64,000 bases of DNA from the NCBI RefSeq assembly GCF_023195535.1, contig NZ_JALPNF010000002.1:496001-560000 (forward strand), read 5' to 3'. The position numbers and the translations under genes are program-made. Within the stretch, counting starts at the first letter, position 1; the number at the start of each line of letters is the position of its first letter. The notes beneath the pieces are model-generated. The model did not search any database. It saw only the letters and a list, made by a program, of their open reading frames with translations, and was not told the origin of the DNA. Positions 26,601 through 36,250 of this stretch are shown here, in pieces. This DNA comes from Sphingomonas faeni. Lineage in GTDB: Bacteria; Pseudomonadota; Alphaproteobacteria; Sphingomonadales; Sphingomonadaceae.

Positions 26601-27955
26601 GCCAGTATCTCCTGCAAAGCGGACGCAAGCGTTTCGACGTCCTCCGCGGTAGTCGTTTCCGTCACGGCGACGACGAGGCCGTTCGCGAGATCGTCCTGGC
26701 CGGGGTACAAACGCCCGAGCGATACGCCGGCGAGGATGCCGCGATCGGCCAGCGTGCGGACGACGGGGCGGGCTTCGACGGGCAGCTTCAGCGTGAACTC
26801 GTTGAAGAAGCTGTCGTTGACGAGTTCCACACCGGGGATCTGCGACAGGCGTTCGGCCGCAGACACGGCACCCGCGTGGTTGATCTCCGCCAACTGGCGC
26901 AGACCGGCTTCACCGAGCAGCGTCATGTGGATCGAGAAGGCCAGCGCGCAGAGGCCGGAATTGGTGCAGATGTTTGACGTCGCCTTCTCGCGGCGGATGT
27001 GCTGCTCGCGTGTGGACAGCGTGAGGACGAAACCGCGGCGGCCATCGGCGTCGACGGTCTCGCCGCAGAGACGCCCGGGCATCTGGCGGACGTATTTATC
27101 CTTGCAGCCGAACAGGCCGACATAGGGCCCGCCGAACTGGAGACCGACGCCGAGCGACTGCCCCTCGCCAACGACGATGTCCGCGTCCATCTCGCCGGGC
27201 GAGGTGATCGCGCCGAGCGCGACCGGCTCGGTGACGACCGCGATCAACAACGCCTTCTTGGCATGGCACGCATCCGCCAGCGGACGCAGATCGGCGATGC
27301 GGCCGAGGATGTCGGGATATTGGACGACCACGCACGACGTATCGTCGTCGATCTTCGCGATCAGCTGATCGAGGTCCATGTCGGCGGCCAGTTCGGGCGC
27401 GGCGGTGTCGAGCACGTCGCCGGTGAACTTCGCCATCGTCTTCGAAACCGAGACGTAATGCGGGTGGAGGCCCGAGGACAGGATCGCCTTGCCACGCTTG
27501 GTGATGCGGCGGGCCATCACGATCGCTTCCCAGCACGCGGTCGAGCCGTCGTACATCGAGGCGTTGGCGACGTCGGTGCCGAGCATCCGCGCGACCTGCG
27601 TCTGGAACTCGAACAACATCTGCAGCGTGCCCTGCGCGATTTCCGGCTGGTAGGGCGTGTAGGCGGTGAGGAACTCACCGCGCTGGATCAGGTGGTCGAC
27701 GCTGGCGGGCACGTGGTGCTTGTACGCGCCGCAGCCTAGGAAGAACGGCGCTTCGCCGGCGGTGAGGTTCTTTTTCGCGAGCGCCGACATGTGGCGTTCG
27801 ACCGCCATTTCGGAGGCGTGCATCGGTAGGTCGCGGACGGGGCCGTCGAGGCGGGCGGCTTCGGGGACGTCGACGAAGAGATCATCGATGGTCGCGGCGC
27901 CGATGAGGCTAAGCATCGCCTCGCGGTCGGGTTGGGTCAGGGGAAGGTAGCGCAT
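26597..27955 (-). CDS. gcvPA: Glycine dehydrogenase (P-protein) subunit 1
   Basis: 452 residues. It is the N-terminal half of the split glycine decarboxylase and pairs with GcvPB. Conserved blocks include [15 protein letters not shown] at the start, [54 protein letters not shown] and [20 protein letters not shown]. The gene overlaps gcvPB by four bases and follows gcvH after a 130-base gap that contains a family C palindrome. Confidence 0.97.
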   Translation of the reverse strand: MRYLPLTQPDREAMLSLIGAATIDDLFVDVPEAARLDGPVRDLPMHASEMAVERHMSALAKKNLTAGEAPFFLGCGAYKHHVPASVDHLIQRGEFLTAYTPYQPEIAQGTLQMLFEFQTQVARMLGTDVANASMYDGSTACWEAIVMARRITKRGKAILSSGLHPHYVSVSKTMAKFTGDVLDTAAPELAADMDLDQLIAKIDDDTSCVVVQYPDILGRIADLRPLADACHAKKALLIAVVTEPVALGAITSPGEMDADIVVGEGQSLGVGLQFGGPYVGLFGCKDKYVRQMPGRLCGETVDADGRRGFVLTLSTREQHIRREKATSNICTNSGLCALAFSIHMTLLGEAGLRQLAEINHAGAVSAAERLSQIPGVELVNDSFFNEFTLKLPVEARPVVRTLADRGILAGVSLGRLYPGQDDLANGLVVAVTETTTAEDVETLASALQEILA

Positions 27956-27975
27956 GGCGGTCTTTCCAAAAAGAC

Positions 27976-28068
27976 CGTCACCCCAGCGAAAGCTGGGGTC
28001 TCATACCGCAGGGGAGACGCTGGTGTCGGCCCCGCGGCGGGAGGTCCCAGCTTTCGCTGGGATGACGG
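27976..28068. repeat. Palindromic element (family C, CCCCAGCGAAAGCTGGGG type), within the gcv operon
   Basis: CGTCACCCCAGCGAAAGCTG is mirrored by CAGCTTTCGCTGGGATGACG. It lies between gcvH and gcvPA. Other copies are at 52324-52407 and twice inside glyS. Confidence 0.88.
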
Positions 28069-28089
28069 ATTACGTCAGAGCGAGTTAGA

Positions 28090-28461
28090 TCAAAGCCCTT
28101 CGACGAAGGCTGCGTAGGCGGCTTCGTCCATCAGGCTGTCGAGTTCGCTCGGGTCGCTGAGCGTCAGCTTGAAGAACCAGCCTGCCGCTTCGGCGTCAGA
28201 GTTTACCAGGCTCGAGTCGTCGGTCAAAGCCGCATTGCCCTCGATCACGGTGCCCGAGACCGGCGAATAGACGTCGGACGCGGCCTTGACCGACTCGACG
28301 ACCGCGGCTTCGTCGCCCTTCGACAAGGTCTTGCCGGCTTCGGGGACGTCGACGAACACGACGTCGCCGAGCTGGCTCTGCGCGTATTCGGAGATGCCGA
28401 CGGTGCCGACATCACCGTCGACATCGACCCATTCATGATCCTGCGTGAAGTAACGGCTCAT
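28090..28461 (-). CDS. gcvH: Glycine cleavage H protein
   Basis: 123 residues from the ATG at 28461, two bases after the gcvT stop. The lipoyl-carrier domain has the modified Lys in [17 protein letters not shown], and the protein starts in the usual way with [11 protein letters not shown]. It shuttles the aminomethyl group of glycine between the P, T and L proteins. The frame is open further upstream into gcvT, but that extension has no similarity to the family. Confidence 0.96.
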   Translation of the reverse strand: MSRYFTQDHEWVDVDGDVGTVGISEYAQSQLGDVVFVDVPEAGKTLSKGDEAAVVESVKAASDVYSPVSGTVIEGNAALTDDSSLVNSDAEAAGWFFKLTLSDPSELDSLMDEAAYAAFVEGL

Positions 28462-28462
28462 A

Positions 28463-29710
28463 TCACTTGGCTCCTGCGCGGACGTAGCGGTGGGGAATGA
28501 AGGGCATCGCGGTGACGGTGGCGGTGTGGACCTTGCCGCGTTGCGCGATTTCGATGCGGGTGCCAGGTGCGGCGAGCGCGAGCGGTACATAGGCCATCGC
28601 GATCGGCTTCCCGAGCGTCGGCGCGAAGCCGCCGCTGGTGAGGCGGCCGATCGTCGCGCCGGTATCGTCGATCACTTCGGCACCTTCGCGCGCGGGCTGG
28701 CGGCCCTCGACGATCAGGCCGACCCGCTTGGTGGCGGGGCCGTGCTCGCGCTCGGTGAGGATCCGCTCGGCACCGGGGAAATCGGCGGCTTCGCGGCGAC
28801 GCTTCGACAGCGCGAAGCCGAGATCGGCCATGACCGGCGTGATCTCCGGATCGAGGTCATGGCCGTAGAGCGGAAGGCCGGCTTCGAGACGCAGCGAGTC
28901 GCGTGCGCCGAGGCCGATCGGCTTGATCTCGGGGAGCACGAGCAATGCGTCGGCGAAGGCTACGGCGTGCTCGGCGGGAAGCGAGATCTCGACGCCGTCC
29001 TCGCCGGTGTAGCCAGAGCGGCTGATCCACAGCGGCACATCGTTCCAGTGGAACGCGCCGGCGGTCATGAACACGAGGCCGTCGACGCCGGGGACGATCC
29101 GCGCGACCGCCTCGACCGCCTTGGGTCCTTGCACCGCGAGCAATGCCTGGTCTTCGAGGATGTTGATCGTGACGTCGTCGGGCAGGTGCTCGATCAGGTA
29201 GCTAATGTCGTCGTACTTGGTGGCGCCGTTGACGACGACGTAGAAGCTGCCGCTCGCGGTCGGCGACGGGTGGAGCGGGTCGTACGCCTCGGGCTCGACG
29301 TCCTGCGCGGAGAAGGGCGAAGGCTGGTCGTCGGGCAGGCGCGTGGCCATCAGATCGTCGAGGATGCCGCCATCCTGCGCGAGCAGCAGCGAGTAGCGCA
29401 TCTTGCCCTCACCCAAGCCCGCAATGTCGCCCGGCAGGACGGTTTCAAGCGCGTGCGCGACGCCTTCGCCGGAGAAGACGAGCTGCCCCATATGGCTGAC
29501 ATCGAACAGGCCCGCCGAGTCGCGCGTCCAGGCGTGTTCGGCCATGATGCCTTCATACTGGATCGGCATTTCGTAGCCGGCGAACTCGACCATGCGTGCG
29601 CCATGCGCCCGGTGCCAGGCGTCGAGCGGCAAGGGCAGGATCTCGGGCTCGACGTAATCGTCGGCCTGATCGATGATGCTGGCGTAATCGCGCAGTTCGG
29701 TGTCGCTCAT
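28463..29710 (-). CDS. gcvT: Glycine cleavage T protein (aminomethyltransferase)
   Basis: 415 residues from the ATG at 29710, preceded by GGAGA. It transfers the C1 unit to tetrahydrofolate. Family blocks are [49 protein letters not shown] and [20 protein letters not shown]. It is longer than E. coli GcvT (364) because of an acidic N-terminal extension of about 30 residues and an insert of about 25 residues near residue 130 ([20 protein letters not shown]). The insert is not palindromic. It is the first gene of the gcv operon, under a glycine riboswitch. Confidence 0.95.
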   Translation of the reverse strand: MSDTELRDYASIIDQADDYVEPEILPLPLDAWHRAHGARMVEFAGYEMPIQYEGIMAEHAWTRDSAGLFDVSHMGQLVFSGEGVAHALETVLPGDIAGLGEGKMRYSLLLAQDGGILDDLMATRLPDDQPSPFSAQDVEPEAYDPLHPSPTASGSFYVVVNGATKYDDISYLIEHLPDDVTINILEDQALLAVQGPKAVEAVARIVPGVDGLVFMTAGAFHWNDVPLWISRSGYTGEDGVEISLPAEHAVAFADALLVLPEIKPIGLGARDSLRLEAGLPLYGHDLDPEITPVMADLGFALSKRRREAADFPGAERILTEREHGPATKRVGLIVEGRQPAREGAEVIDDTGATIGRLTSGGFAPTLGKPIAMAYVPLALAAPGTRIEIAQRGKVHTATVTAMPFIPHRYVRAGAK

Positions 29711-29757
29711 GCTCGTCTCCGTCGAAGGGGCGCGCGGCACCCGGTGGTGCTGCGATC

Positions 29758-29967
29758 CGAACCCCCTCTGTCACGGGACCTGAGAGCTTTCGCGCGAACA
29801 ATGTCCAGCGCTTACCCCTTCGGTGGCCCTCGGCTTACGCCAGGACGCTTTCCAGAGTGTCGATCAGCCTCGCGCGGTCTCTGGTGCCTGAGAGATTCCG
29901 GGGTGGTTGCTCCTTCGGCGGTTCCATCAGCCCTCAAAGGACCGGAAACGCTCTCCCGCGCGGTGCC
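29758..29967 (-). promoter_or_regulatory. Tandem glycine riboswitch controlling gcvT-gcvH-gcvPA-gcvPB
   Basis: Read on the minus strand, the first aptamer has CGGGAGAGC, the highly conserved CCGCCGAAGGAGCAAC and ATCTCTCAGGCACCAGAGAC. The second has CTCTGGAAAGCG, CACCGAAGGGGTAAGCG and AGCTCTCAGGTCCCGTGACA. Two aptamers joined by a short linker are the classical glycine riboswitch layout. It lies in the 5' leader of gcvT, so glycine should switch on its own breakdown. Confidence 0.95.
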
Positions 29968-30074
29968 ATGCCGGTTACCCGACATCGACGCCGCGAGTTG
30001 TGACGCGGCGCACAATCTTAGTCAATCGAGGGTTTCGGGGCGGGGGAAGATTTAGACGGGGCAGATACTCTCTC

Positions 30075-30170
30075 CGTCACCCCGGGCTTGTTCCGGGGTC
30101 CACCGTTCCGCGCCCTGAGTTTTCTCGATTTTGCGGAACCGTGGATACCGGAACGAGCCCGGCATGACGG
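30075..30170. repeat. Family D palindromic element, intergenic
   Basis: CGTCACCCCGGGCTTGTTCC with GGTCCACCGTTCCGC is mirrored by GCGGAACCGTGGAT and GGAACGAGCCCGGCATGACG. It lies upstream of the riboswitch and downstream of the lipoprotein gene at 30271-30909. Confidence 0.85.
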
Positions 30171-30200
30171 ACGGGCAGGGGCCGGCGTCTTTAGCCTCAC

Positions 30201-30264
30201 GCCCCTCTCCCTTCCCACCGCAAGAGCGGCGGGCCCCTTCCCTCTCCCCGGCGGGGAGAGGGAC
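30201..30264. repeat. Palindromic element (CCCTCTCC/GGAGAGGG type)
   Basis: CGCCCCTCTCCCTTCC at one side and CTCCCCGGCGGGGAGAGGG at the other form a short imperfect hairpin just after the lipoprotein stop. It may serve as its terminator. Confidence 0.55.
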
Positions 30265-30270
30265 AATGGC

Positions 30271-30909
30271 TTAGCGGGTGGCGTTGTACTTGAGCTGGTC
30301 GTCGGTGAGCTGGAAGCCGACCAGTGCCTCGAAGCTGGCGCGGAGGACGGCCTGGCGGACTTCCGGGGTGCTCAGCGGATCGACGGCGGCGTCCTGATCG
30401 CCGGCCTTGCGCTTGCGAGTCAGCTTCTCGCGGACGTCGTCGGGCAGCGTTGCCGCCGACCGCGCGACCGTTGCCGAGGCGGTCGCCGAGGTCGAGGCGA
30501 GTGCCTGGCCGGCATCGAAATGCAGTGCGACGCGGCCGATACGCTTGGCGACGACGGCAGTGCCGCCGCGGACCATCGTGACGAAGTACGGCAGGGTCAC
30601 GTCGCGGGCACCCTCGGTACGGGTGCGGCGGGCGCGGATGTCGAAGGTGATGCTGGTGACGACCTGGTCGGTCGCGTCGGCGCAGGTCGAGCGGACATTG
30701 GTCATCAACGCGGCGACGTCGATCGCCGACTGGTCGCGGCTGGTGGCGGGATTGAACAGCGTGATGTCACCGGTCGCAGCGGGGATCGCCACGGGCGGGC
30801 AAACCGACCGGACCGCGGAAATGCCGCCGGTCGCGTCGACTTCGCCCTTGCCGGCGCACCCGGTCAGGAGGATCGCACACGCCGAAACGGCTAGGATGGG
30901 GGCTTTCAC
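30271..30909 (-). CDS. Putative lipoprotein, function unknown
   Basis: 212 residues with a lipoprotein signal (lipobox LLTGC). The mature part has TLFNPATSRDQSAIDVAALM, DVTLPYFVTMVRGGTAVVAK and a C-terminal Arg/Lys-rich helix. I recognise it only as a conserved sphingomonad-type lipoprotein. It is divergent from ispH with about 120 bases between. Confidence 0.8.
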   Translation of the reverse strand: MKAPILAVSACAILLTGCAGKGEVDATGGISAVRSVCPPVAIPAATGDITLFNPATSRDQSAIDVAALMTNVRSTCADATDQVVTSITFDIRARRTRTEGARDVTLPYFVTMVRGGTAVVAKRIGRVALHFDAGQALASTSATASATVARSAATLPDDVREKLTRKRKAGDQDAAVDPLSTPEVRQAVLRASFEALVGFQLTDDQLKYNATR

Positions 30910-31031
30910 GGCGACGCTTACCTTCTCGAACGAGCGAAAGGGCCACCGCGTGTCGCAAGCGGCCCCTGTCGCGGCGCACCATAGGAACCGGCTATCGTCC
31001 AGGCAAGCAATCGCGTAGAGGCTGACGCATC

Positions 31032-31988
31032 ATGAGCCCAACCGACAAGCCGCCGCTCGAACTGTTGATCGCAGCACCCCGAGGCTTTTGCGCCGGCGTA
31101 GACCGCGCCATCCGGATCGTCGAACTGGCGATCGAGAAGCATGGCGCCCCGGTCTATGTCCGCCACGAGATCGTCCACAACAAGTTCGTCGTCGACACGC
31201 TGAAAGCGCAGGGCGCGATCTTCGTCGAGGAACTGGACGAGGTGCCGGACGGCGCCCCGGTCGTGTTCTCGGCGCACGGCGTACCCAAGTCGGTGCCGCT
31301 CGACGCGCAGAATCGCGGGCTCGAATATCTCGATGCGACCTGCCCTCTGGTATCGAAGGTGCACCGCCAGGCCGAACGGCTGGTCGCGCAGGGCCGCCAT
31401 ATCGTGTTCATCGGCCATGCCGGGCATCCCGAGGTGATCGGCACGTTTGGACAGGTGCCCGAAGGCGCGATGTCGCTGATCGAGACGGTCGAGGACGCCG
31501 AGGTCTTCGCGCCTGCCGATCCGTCGAACCTCGCCTTCCTGACGCAGACGACGTTGTCGGTGGACGATACCGCCGCGGTGGTGGCGACATTGCAGCGCCG
31601 CTTCCCGCAAATGCTGCCGCCGCGTGGCGAGGACATCTGCTACGCGACCTCGAACCGGCAGACGGCGGTGAAGGCGATCGCGCATAGCTGCGATGCGATG
31701 CTGGTGATCGGTGCGCCGAACTCGTCCAACTCGGTCCGTCTGGTCGAAGTCGCCCAGCGGGAGGGGACGCCGGCGATGCTGATCCAGCGCGCGAGCGAAC
31801 TCGACTGGGACTTCCTCTCGGGTATCGGCACGCTGGGGATCACCGCGGGCGCGTCCGCGCCGGAGCTGCTGGTACGCGAACTGGTCGATCGGCTGTCGGA
31901 GCGCTTCAGCGTCACCGAGCGCGAGGTCGAGACGAACCGCGAGACGATCGCGTTCAAGCTGCCCCGCGGGCTGGAGGCGGCCGCCTAA
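31032..31988 (+). CDS. ispH: 4-hydroxy-3-methylbut-2-enyl diphosphate reductase
   Basis: 318 residues. It is the last step of the MEP isoprenoid pathway, making IPP and DMAPP. The three iron-sulfur Cys are in [24 protein letters not shown] and [12 protein letters not shown], and the active-site Glu-Thr-Asn region is in the [12 protein letters not shown] and [11 protein letters not shown] blocks. It is one base ahead of thrB and probably co-transcribed with thrB and rnhA. Confidence 0.97.
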   Translation: MSPTDKPPLELLIAAPRGFCAGVDRAIRIVELAIEKHGAPVYVRHEIVHNKFVVDTLKAQGAIFVEELDEVPDGAPVVFSAHGVPKSVPLDAQNRGLEYLDATCPLVSKVHRQAERLVAQGRHIVFIGHAGHPEVIGTFGQVPEGAMSLIETVEDAEVFAPADPSNLAFLTQTTLSVDDTAAVVATLQRRFPQMLPPRGEDICYATSNRQTAVKAIAHSCDAMLVIGAPNSSNSVRLVEVAQREGTPAMLIQRASELDWDFLSGIGTLGITAGASAPELLVRELVDRLSERFSVTEREVETNRETIAFKLPRGLEAAA

Positions 31989-31989
31989 C

Positions 31990-32940
31990 ATGGCGGTCTA
32001 CACGCAGGTGTCGGCCGAGGCGCTGGGCGCGTTCCTCGCCAAGTTCGATCACGGCGAACTGGTTTCGGCCAAGGGCATCGCCGAGGGGGTGGAGAACAGC
32101 AATTACCTGGTCGACACGACGACCGGGCGATTTATCCTGACGCTGTACGAAAAGCGCGTGTCGGCGGACGATCTGCCGTTCTTCATGGCGATGCTCGATC
32201 ATCTCGCGGTCGACAGCAACCCAGTGCCGCGCGCGCTGCCCGATCGCAGCGGTGCGCTGATTCACGAGCTTTGCGGGCGGCCGGCGTGCCTGATCGAGTT
32301 CCTGACCGGGGTGTCGGTGTCGCAGCCGAGCGAGGCGCAGGCGTATGCGGCGGGTGCCGCGATGGGCGCGATGCACGTCAGCCTCGCCGGGTTCGATGGC
32401 GTGCGACCGAATACGCTGGGGGCTGACGGTTGGCGCGCCTTGCTGGCGAAATGTGGCCGCGATCTGGATGCGATCGAGCCGGGGCTGTTCGATACGGTGA
32501 GTGCCGCGGCAGATGCGGTCGCCGCCGCGTGGCCGAGCGACCTGCCGCGCAGCGTGATCCACGCGGACCTGTTTCCAGACAATGTGCTAATGCTCGGCGA
32601 CCGGGTGACGGGGCTGATCGACTTCTATTTCGCGTGCACCGATATCCGCGCGTACGACTTGGCGATCCTGCACAGCGCCTGGGCGTTCGATGCGCAGGGC
32701 GAGGGCTATGACGCCGGGGTCGGCAAGGCGCTGGTCGCGGGGTATGTCGATCGGCATCCGCTGTCGTCGGCCGAGCGCGCCGCGCTGCCGGTGCTGGCGC
32801 AGGGGGCGTGCCTTCGCTTCCTGGCGACGCGGGCGTGGGATTGGCTTAACACGCCGGCGGATGCGCTGGTGACGCGCAAGGATCCGCTGGCGTACTGGCG
32901 GCGATTCGAGGCGTATCGCAAGGACGATCTATTCGCATGA
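31990..32940 (+). CDS. thrB: Homoserine kinase (ThrB, APH-fold type)
   Basis: 316 residues. It phosphorylates homoserine in threonine synthesis. It is the aminoglycoside-phosphotransferase-fold type used by alphaproteobacteria, with [20 protein letters not shown], catalytic [14 protein letters not shown] and metal-binding [11 protein letters not shown]. The start follows ispH after one base and its stop overlaps the rnhA start. Confidence 0.95.
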   Translation: MAVYTQVSAEALGAFLAKFDHGELVSAKGIAEGVENSNYLVDTTTGRFILTLYEKRVSADDLPFFMAMLDHLAVDSNPVPRALPDRSGALIHELCGRPACLIEFLTGVSVSQPSEAQAYAAGAAMGAMHVSLAGFDGVRPNTLGADGWRALLAKCGRDLDAIEPGLFDTVSAAADAVAAAWPSDLPRSVIHADLFPDNVLMLGDRVTGLIDFYFACTDIRAYDLAILHSAWAFDAQGEGYDAGVGKALVAGYVDRHPLSSAERAALPVLAQGACLRFLATRAWDWLNTPADALVTRKDPLAYWRRFEAYRKDDLFA

Positions 32941-33404
32941 CTGACGACGTAGCTGCCCCGACCATGACGAAGGTCGAGATCTTCACCGACGGCGCGTGCA
33001 AGGGCAATCCGGGGCCCGGCGGCTGGGGCGCGGTGATCCGCATGGGCGCGCACGAGAAGGAATTGTCGGGTGGCGAGACGCCCACGACCAACAACCGGAT
33101 GGAGATGACCGCGGCGATCGAGGCGCTCAACGTGCTGACGCGGCCGTGCGCGGTGACGCTGTACACTGACAGCAAATACGTGATGGACGGCCTGACCAAG
33201 TGGGTGAAGGGCTGGCAGCGCAACGGCTGGAAGACCGCCGACAAGAAGCCGGTGAAGAACGCCGAACTGTGGCACGCGCTGCTGGCTGCGGTGGCGCGGC
33301 ACAAGATCGAATGGCAATGGGTCAAGGGTCATGCCGGCCACCCGGAGAACGAGCGCGCGGACAAGCTGGCCAGCGATGCCGCAGTGGCTGCGGGGCGGCG
33401 CTGA
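32937..33404 (+). CDS. rnhA: Ribonuclease HI
   Basis: 155 residues. It cuts RNA in RNA-DNA hybrids. The active-site carboxylates are in [33 protein letters not shown] and [11 protein letters not shown], with a last Asp in [12 protein letters not shown]. The ATG overlaps the thrB stop. A second ATG ten codons later would also give a full domain. Confidence 0.96.
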   Translation: MTDDVAAPTMTKVEIFTDGACKGNPGPGGWGAVIRMGAHEKELSGGETPTTNNRMEMTAAIEALNVLTRPCAVTLYTDSKYVMDGLTKWVKGWQRNGWKTADKKPVKNAELWHALLAAVARHKIEWQWVKGHAGHPENERADKLASDAAVAAGRR

Positions 33405-33470
33405 GGTTGTCACTGACGGACGGGATGAACGTGTCCCGTTCGATATCTAGGGTTCTGTGCCCCCATCGTC

Positions 33471-33566
33471 CGTCATGCCGGACTCGTTCCGGCATCCACC
33501 GTTGGCCCTGGTTTATAGCCCGTTGGCGCGCGGCCCGGTGGACCCGGAACAGGTCCGGGGTGACGG
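33471..33566. repeat. Family D palindromic element, intergenic
   Basis: CGTCATGCCGGACTCGTTCC is mirrored by GACCCGGAACAGGTCCGGGG with TGACGG. It separates rnhA from the convergent Cys-rich protein. Confidence 0.82.
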
Positions 33567-33601
33567 ACTGATTGGGACGATCGTCGGCCAACCCCGCAAC
33601 G

Positions 33602-34117
33602 TCACGCGCCGACCACCTCACCGAACTGCGTGTCGGAGCGCACCGTTTCCCGCCAGGACGGATCGCGGTTCATCGTCAGGTTGATGATGACGATGCCGGC
33701 ATGTGGCGGCCGGGCCGGACGCGGCAGGCGGATCACGCGGCGGCTCGAGCGATAGGCGGCGAGCGTCGTTGCCTTGGCACGGCGGGCCGCGTCGGTGGCG
33801 TGCCAGCCGACCACCGCCAGCGCGACCTGCGCCGCATCGCCGACCGCGATCGCGGATTGCTGACCGCGGTCCCGCATCCGGACCCAGGACTGCTGCAACC
33901 ATGACGGCCGATCGAACGCCGACACGTCCGTCGAACGCCACGCCACCCGCAATCCTTCCGGAACGCCGGTCCAGCTATCGGCCGCCGACCCGACCACCGA
34001 TGGCGCGGAGCGGATCAGGTCGTGCCGGCAGCGCTGGCAGCGGCTGAACAGGAACCCCTGATTTTCCAGGACGAGCGGCGCGGCGACGTGCCCCGAGGCG
34101 TGACAGAGCAGGTTCAT
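33602..34117 (-). CDS. Cys-rich small protein, function unknown
   Basis: 171 residues from the ATG at 34117, which has a strong AAGGAGG. The N terminus CHASGH and FSRCQRCRHDLIR form a possible zinc-binding C/H cluster. The rest has WLQQSWVRMRDRGQQSAIAV and an Arg/Pro-rich patch (SSRRVIRLPRPARPPHAG). No family is assigned. The start lies 143 bases inside the preceding MraZ-like frame, so the two proteins appear to be made from overlapping genes. Confidence 0.65.
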   Translation of the reverse strand: MNLLCHASGHVAAPLVLENQGFLFSRCQRCRHDLIRSAPSVVGSAADSWTGVPEGLRVAWRSTDVSAFDRPSWLQQSWVRMRDRGQQSAIAVGDAAQVALAVVGWHATDAARRAKATTLAAYRSSRRVIRLPRPARPPHAGIVIINLTMNRDPSWRETVRSDTQFGEVVGA

Positions 34118-34607
34118 GATGATCCTCCTTGATGGTGGGCGATGCCAGAGTGAGCGAATCGAGATGGAGCGCGGCCAGCACGATCAGGTCGCCCGGCCCC
34201 TGTTCGAGCACCTGATCCAGGTTCCAGACTTCGAAATGACGGCCCATGCCGACCAGCAGCGCGCGCTGGCGCACACCCCGCCGCGACCGCATCCACGACG
34301 CGATGCGCAGTCGCCCCTTGCCGTCCATCTGTGCGGGCGCAACGAAGCCGAGGCGCCGCCGCAGCAGCGTGTCGCGCGTTCCGCTGTCCCACGTCGCCTC
34401 GCCGCCAAGCTCCGCCAGCGCACAATGCTGGTCGGCCACGCTGCGGCGATCGTAGACCAGCATGCAGGGATCGTCGGCGTGAAGACCGATGAACAGATCC
34501 TCGCGCGCCTGTCGTGCCTGTATCGTAATGCAGAAATGCTCGGGAAGGATCAATTCGCCACGCGCGCTGATCGTAGAAACCGCACTTCCCACAAAGAGTT
34601 CGTTCAT
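33975..34607 (-). CDS. MraZ-like SpoVT/AbrB-type protein
   Basis: 210 residues. It shows two MraZ half-domains: ISARGELILPEHF (about residues 13-25) and MDGKGRLRIASWMR with ALLVGMGRHFEVWNLDQ (about 93-134). MraZ is a DNA-binding regulator, normally the first gene of the cell-division cluster followed by rsmH (mraW). Here it stands alone, the sequence is diverged, and the last 50 residues (an Arg/Pro/Leu-rich tract) are encoded over the next gene in another frame. The real C terminus may be earlier or altered by a frameshift. DNA binding is plausible; the target is unknown. Confidence 0.65.
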   Translation of the reverse strand: MNELFVGSAVSTISARGELILPEHFCITIQARQAREDLFIGLHADDPCMLVYDRRSVADQHCALAELGGEATWDSGTRDTLLRRRLGFVAPAQMDGKGRLRIASWMRSRRGVRQRALLVGMGRHFEVWNLDQVLEQGPGDLIVLAALHLDSLTLASPTIKEDHHEPALSRLGARRRAARPGKSGVPVQPLPALPARPDPLRAIGGRVGGR

Positions 34608-34904
34608 GATCGTTACACCCTCAACAACGACGAGGTGTCGACATCACAGTTTTTCCGGTCTTTCTACCTGAAAGCCGTGGATTTGCTCTGCCGACGCGCA
34701 GTTGATGGCGTGTTAACCAAGCAAATAAATTAACATTTCTCTAGTTTTCGAAAATAAGTCATTATTGTTGGATTTTTCCGAGAACGAATCCGGAATTTCT
34801 CCAGCATGAAATGGGATTCATGCAGCATATTGGTATGCGAATTGTGCGGAATCCGGGCACGCGCTGACCTCAAATTCAACGCGACAGGAGCCAGATACGG
34901 TCGG
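34608..34904. promoter_or_regulatory. AT-rich upstream region of the MraZ-like gene
   Basis: About 300 bases without a convincing gene. A hand count over 34681-34800 gives roughly 37 percent G+C, far below the surroundings. It includes TTAACCAAGCAAATAAATTA and probably carries the promoter for the MraZ-like gene. Confidence 0.5.
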
Positions 34905-34933
34905 CGGGCGCCCTGTTTGGCTCAGGACGCCCG
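34905..34933 (-). terminator. Hairpin after the YegP-like gene
   Basis: CGGGCGTCCTG and CAGGGCGCCCG pair around AGCCAAA, 20 bases past the stop. There is no T-run, so termination is tentative. Confidence 0.4.
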
Positions 34934-34952
34934 CGCGACTCGGGCGATTGCT

Positions 34953-35126
34953 TCAGGTTTCGTCGACTGGCGCGGCGGGGCCGTTCTTGATGATCGACTC
35001 GATCGCGTTCTTCGCGCCGGCCTTGCTCGAATAGCCCTCGGTCCAGAACATCGTTTCGCTGTTGTACTTGAACTTGGCGACATACTCGCCGGCCTTGTTC
35101 TGCTCGATCACGAACTTGTGCGCCAT
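34953..35126 (-). CDS. YegP/DUF1508 family small protein
   Basis: 57 residues, MAHKFVIEQNKAGEYVAKF then YNSETMFWTEGYSSKAGAKN and AIESIIKNG. This is one DUF1508 repeat (E. coli YegP has two), with the pattern of beta-strands around a Gly and the KAGAKNAIESI helix. The fold is known but not the function. It follows the FAD oxidoreductase stop by 38 bases on the same strand. Confidence 0.88.
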   Translation of the reverse strand: MAHKFVIEQNKAGEYVAKFKYNSETMFWTEGYSSKAGAKNAIESIIKNGPAAPVDET

Positions 35127-35164
35127 ATCGACTATCCCTCGGTGAAAGGAGGTCGCAGGCTAAC

Positions 35165-36250
35165 TCAAAACCGATCGGGCGAATAGCGTGCAGGGTCGAT
35201 CGCCGCGACCGCCGGGTCGGGAGGCGTGCCGAGCACGAGGCTGGCGGCGAGCAATGCCGCGGCAGGCGCGGTCTGGATGCCGAAGCCGCCCTGGCCTGCA
35301 CACCAGAAGAAGCCGGGCACGTCGCGGTCGAAGCCATAGATCGGCAGGCGATCGGGCGCGAAGGTGCGCAGGCCCGCCCAGCTCCGCTCGACCGCGGCGA
35401 CGCGCCAGTCGACGACATGCTCGAACCGGTCGACCGCGATCGCGACGTCGATCTCCTCGGGCGCGGCGTCGCACGGGTCGGTCGGCGTTTCGTCGTGCGG
35501 GCTGAGCCAGAGGCGACCGCCGGGCTCGGGCTTGAAATAGAAGCGCCCGGCGATGTCGGCGATATGCGGCAGGCTCTCGGGGGCGCCCGGGTCGGTACGA
35601 AGCTGCACCATCGTCCGGCGATAGGCGGCCAGGCCGAGCGGACGGACGCCCGCGCGCACCGCGACATCGTCGGCCCAAGCGCCAGCGGCGTCGACGAGCG
35701 TGCGGGCCTGGAAGCTGCCGGCCTTCGTCTCGATAGTCCAGACACCGGCGGTGCGGGTCGCGCCGACGAACGCGGCATCGGTGACGAAGGTCGCACCGGC
35801 ACGGCGCGCGGTGGCGATGCTCTCGGCGTGGAGCGCGGCCACGTCGATATAGGCGCAGCTCGCTTCCTGGATGCCGAGCGTCCATTCGGCGCGGAGACCG
35901 GGTACGAACGCGGCCGGATCGACTCGGTCGAGGACGACGTCGCTGCCGGCGAACTCGGCGAGGAACGCCTCCATCGCCGCCTTGTCCCCGGCGCGACCGA
36001 TGTGAAGCGAACCGAGCGGCGCGAGGTGTCCGCCGGCGTCGAGGAACGGACCCGAGGCGGTGGTGAGCGGCTGGATATCGGGGCCGCCATAGGTTTCCGA
36101 CCAGAATGCGGCCGAGCGACCGGTGGCGTGATAGCCGGGTGCATCCTCCGCCTCGAGCACGAGCACAGTCACGCGCGATCCGATCGCGGCGGCGAGGCTG
36201 GCACCCGCCATGCCCGCGCCGACGATCGCGATGTCGTAGACCGGCGTCAC
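35165..36250 (-). CDS. FAD-dependent oxidoreductase, D-amino-acid/glycine oxidase family
   Basis: 361 residues from the GTG at 36250, which overlaps the hydrolase stop (GTGA). The N-terminal FAD fold begins DIAIVGAGMAGASL, followed by LEAEDAPGYHATGRSAAF, ARTLVDAAGAWADDVAVRAG and a C-terminal IYGFDRDVPGFFWCAGQGGF. This is the DAO family. It probably oxidises an amino acid or imino compound; the substrate is not evident. It is co-transcribed with the upstream hydrolase. Confidence 0.88.
   Translation of the reverse strand: MTPVYDIAIVGAGMAGASLAAAIGSRVTVLVLEAEDAPGYHATGRSAAFWSETYGGPDIQPLTTASGPFLDAGGHLAPLGSLHIGRAGDKAAMEAFLAEFAGSDVVLDRVDPAAFVPGLRAEWTLGIQEASCAYIDVAALHAESIATARRAGATFVTDAAFVGATRTAGVWTIETKAGSFQARTLVDAAGAWADDVAVRAGVRPLGLAAYRRTMVQLRTDPGAPESLPHIADIAGRFYFKPEPGGRLWLSPHDETPTDPCDAAPEEIDVAIAVDRFEHVVDWRVAAVERSWAGLRTFAPDRLPIYGFDRDVPGFFWCAGQGGFGIQTAPAAALLAASLVLGTPPDPAVAAIDPARYSPDRF

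Noticed and set aside
29260..29340. Insert in GcvT considered as another palindrome insertion
   Set aside because: The DNA has no inverted arms and matches none of the element families.
28490..30055. Plus-strand frame of 521 codons over gcvT and the riboswitch
   Set aside because: Antisense to gcvT, and the glycine riboswitch occupies its 3' part.
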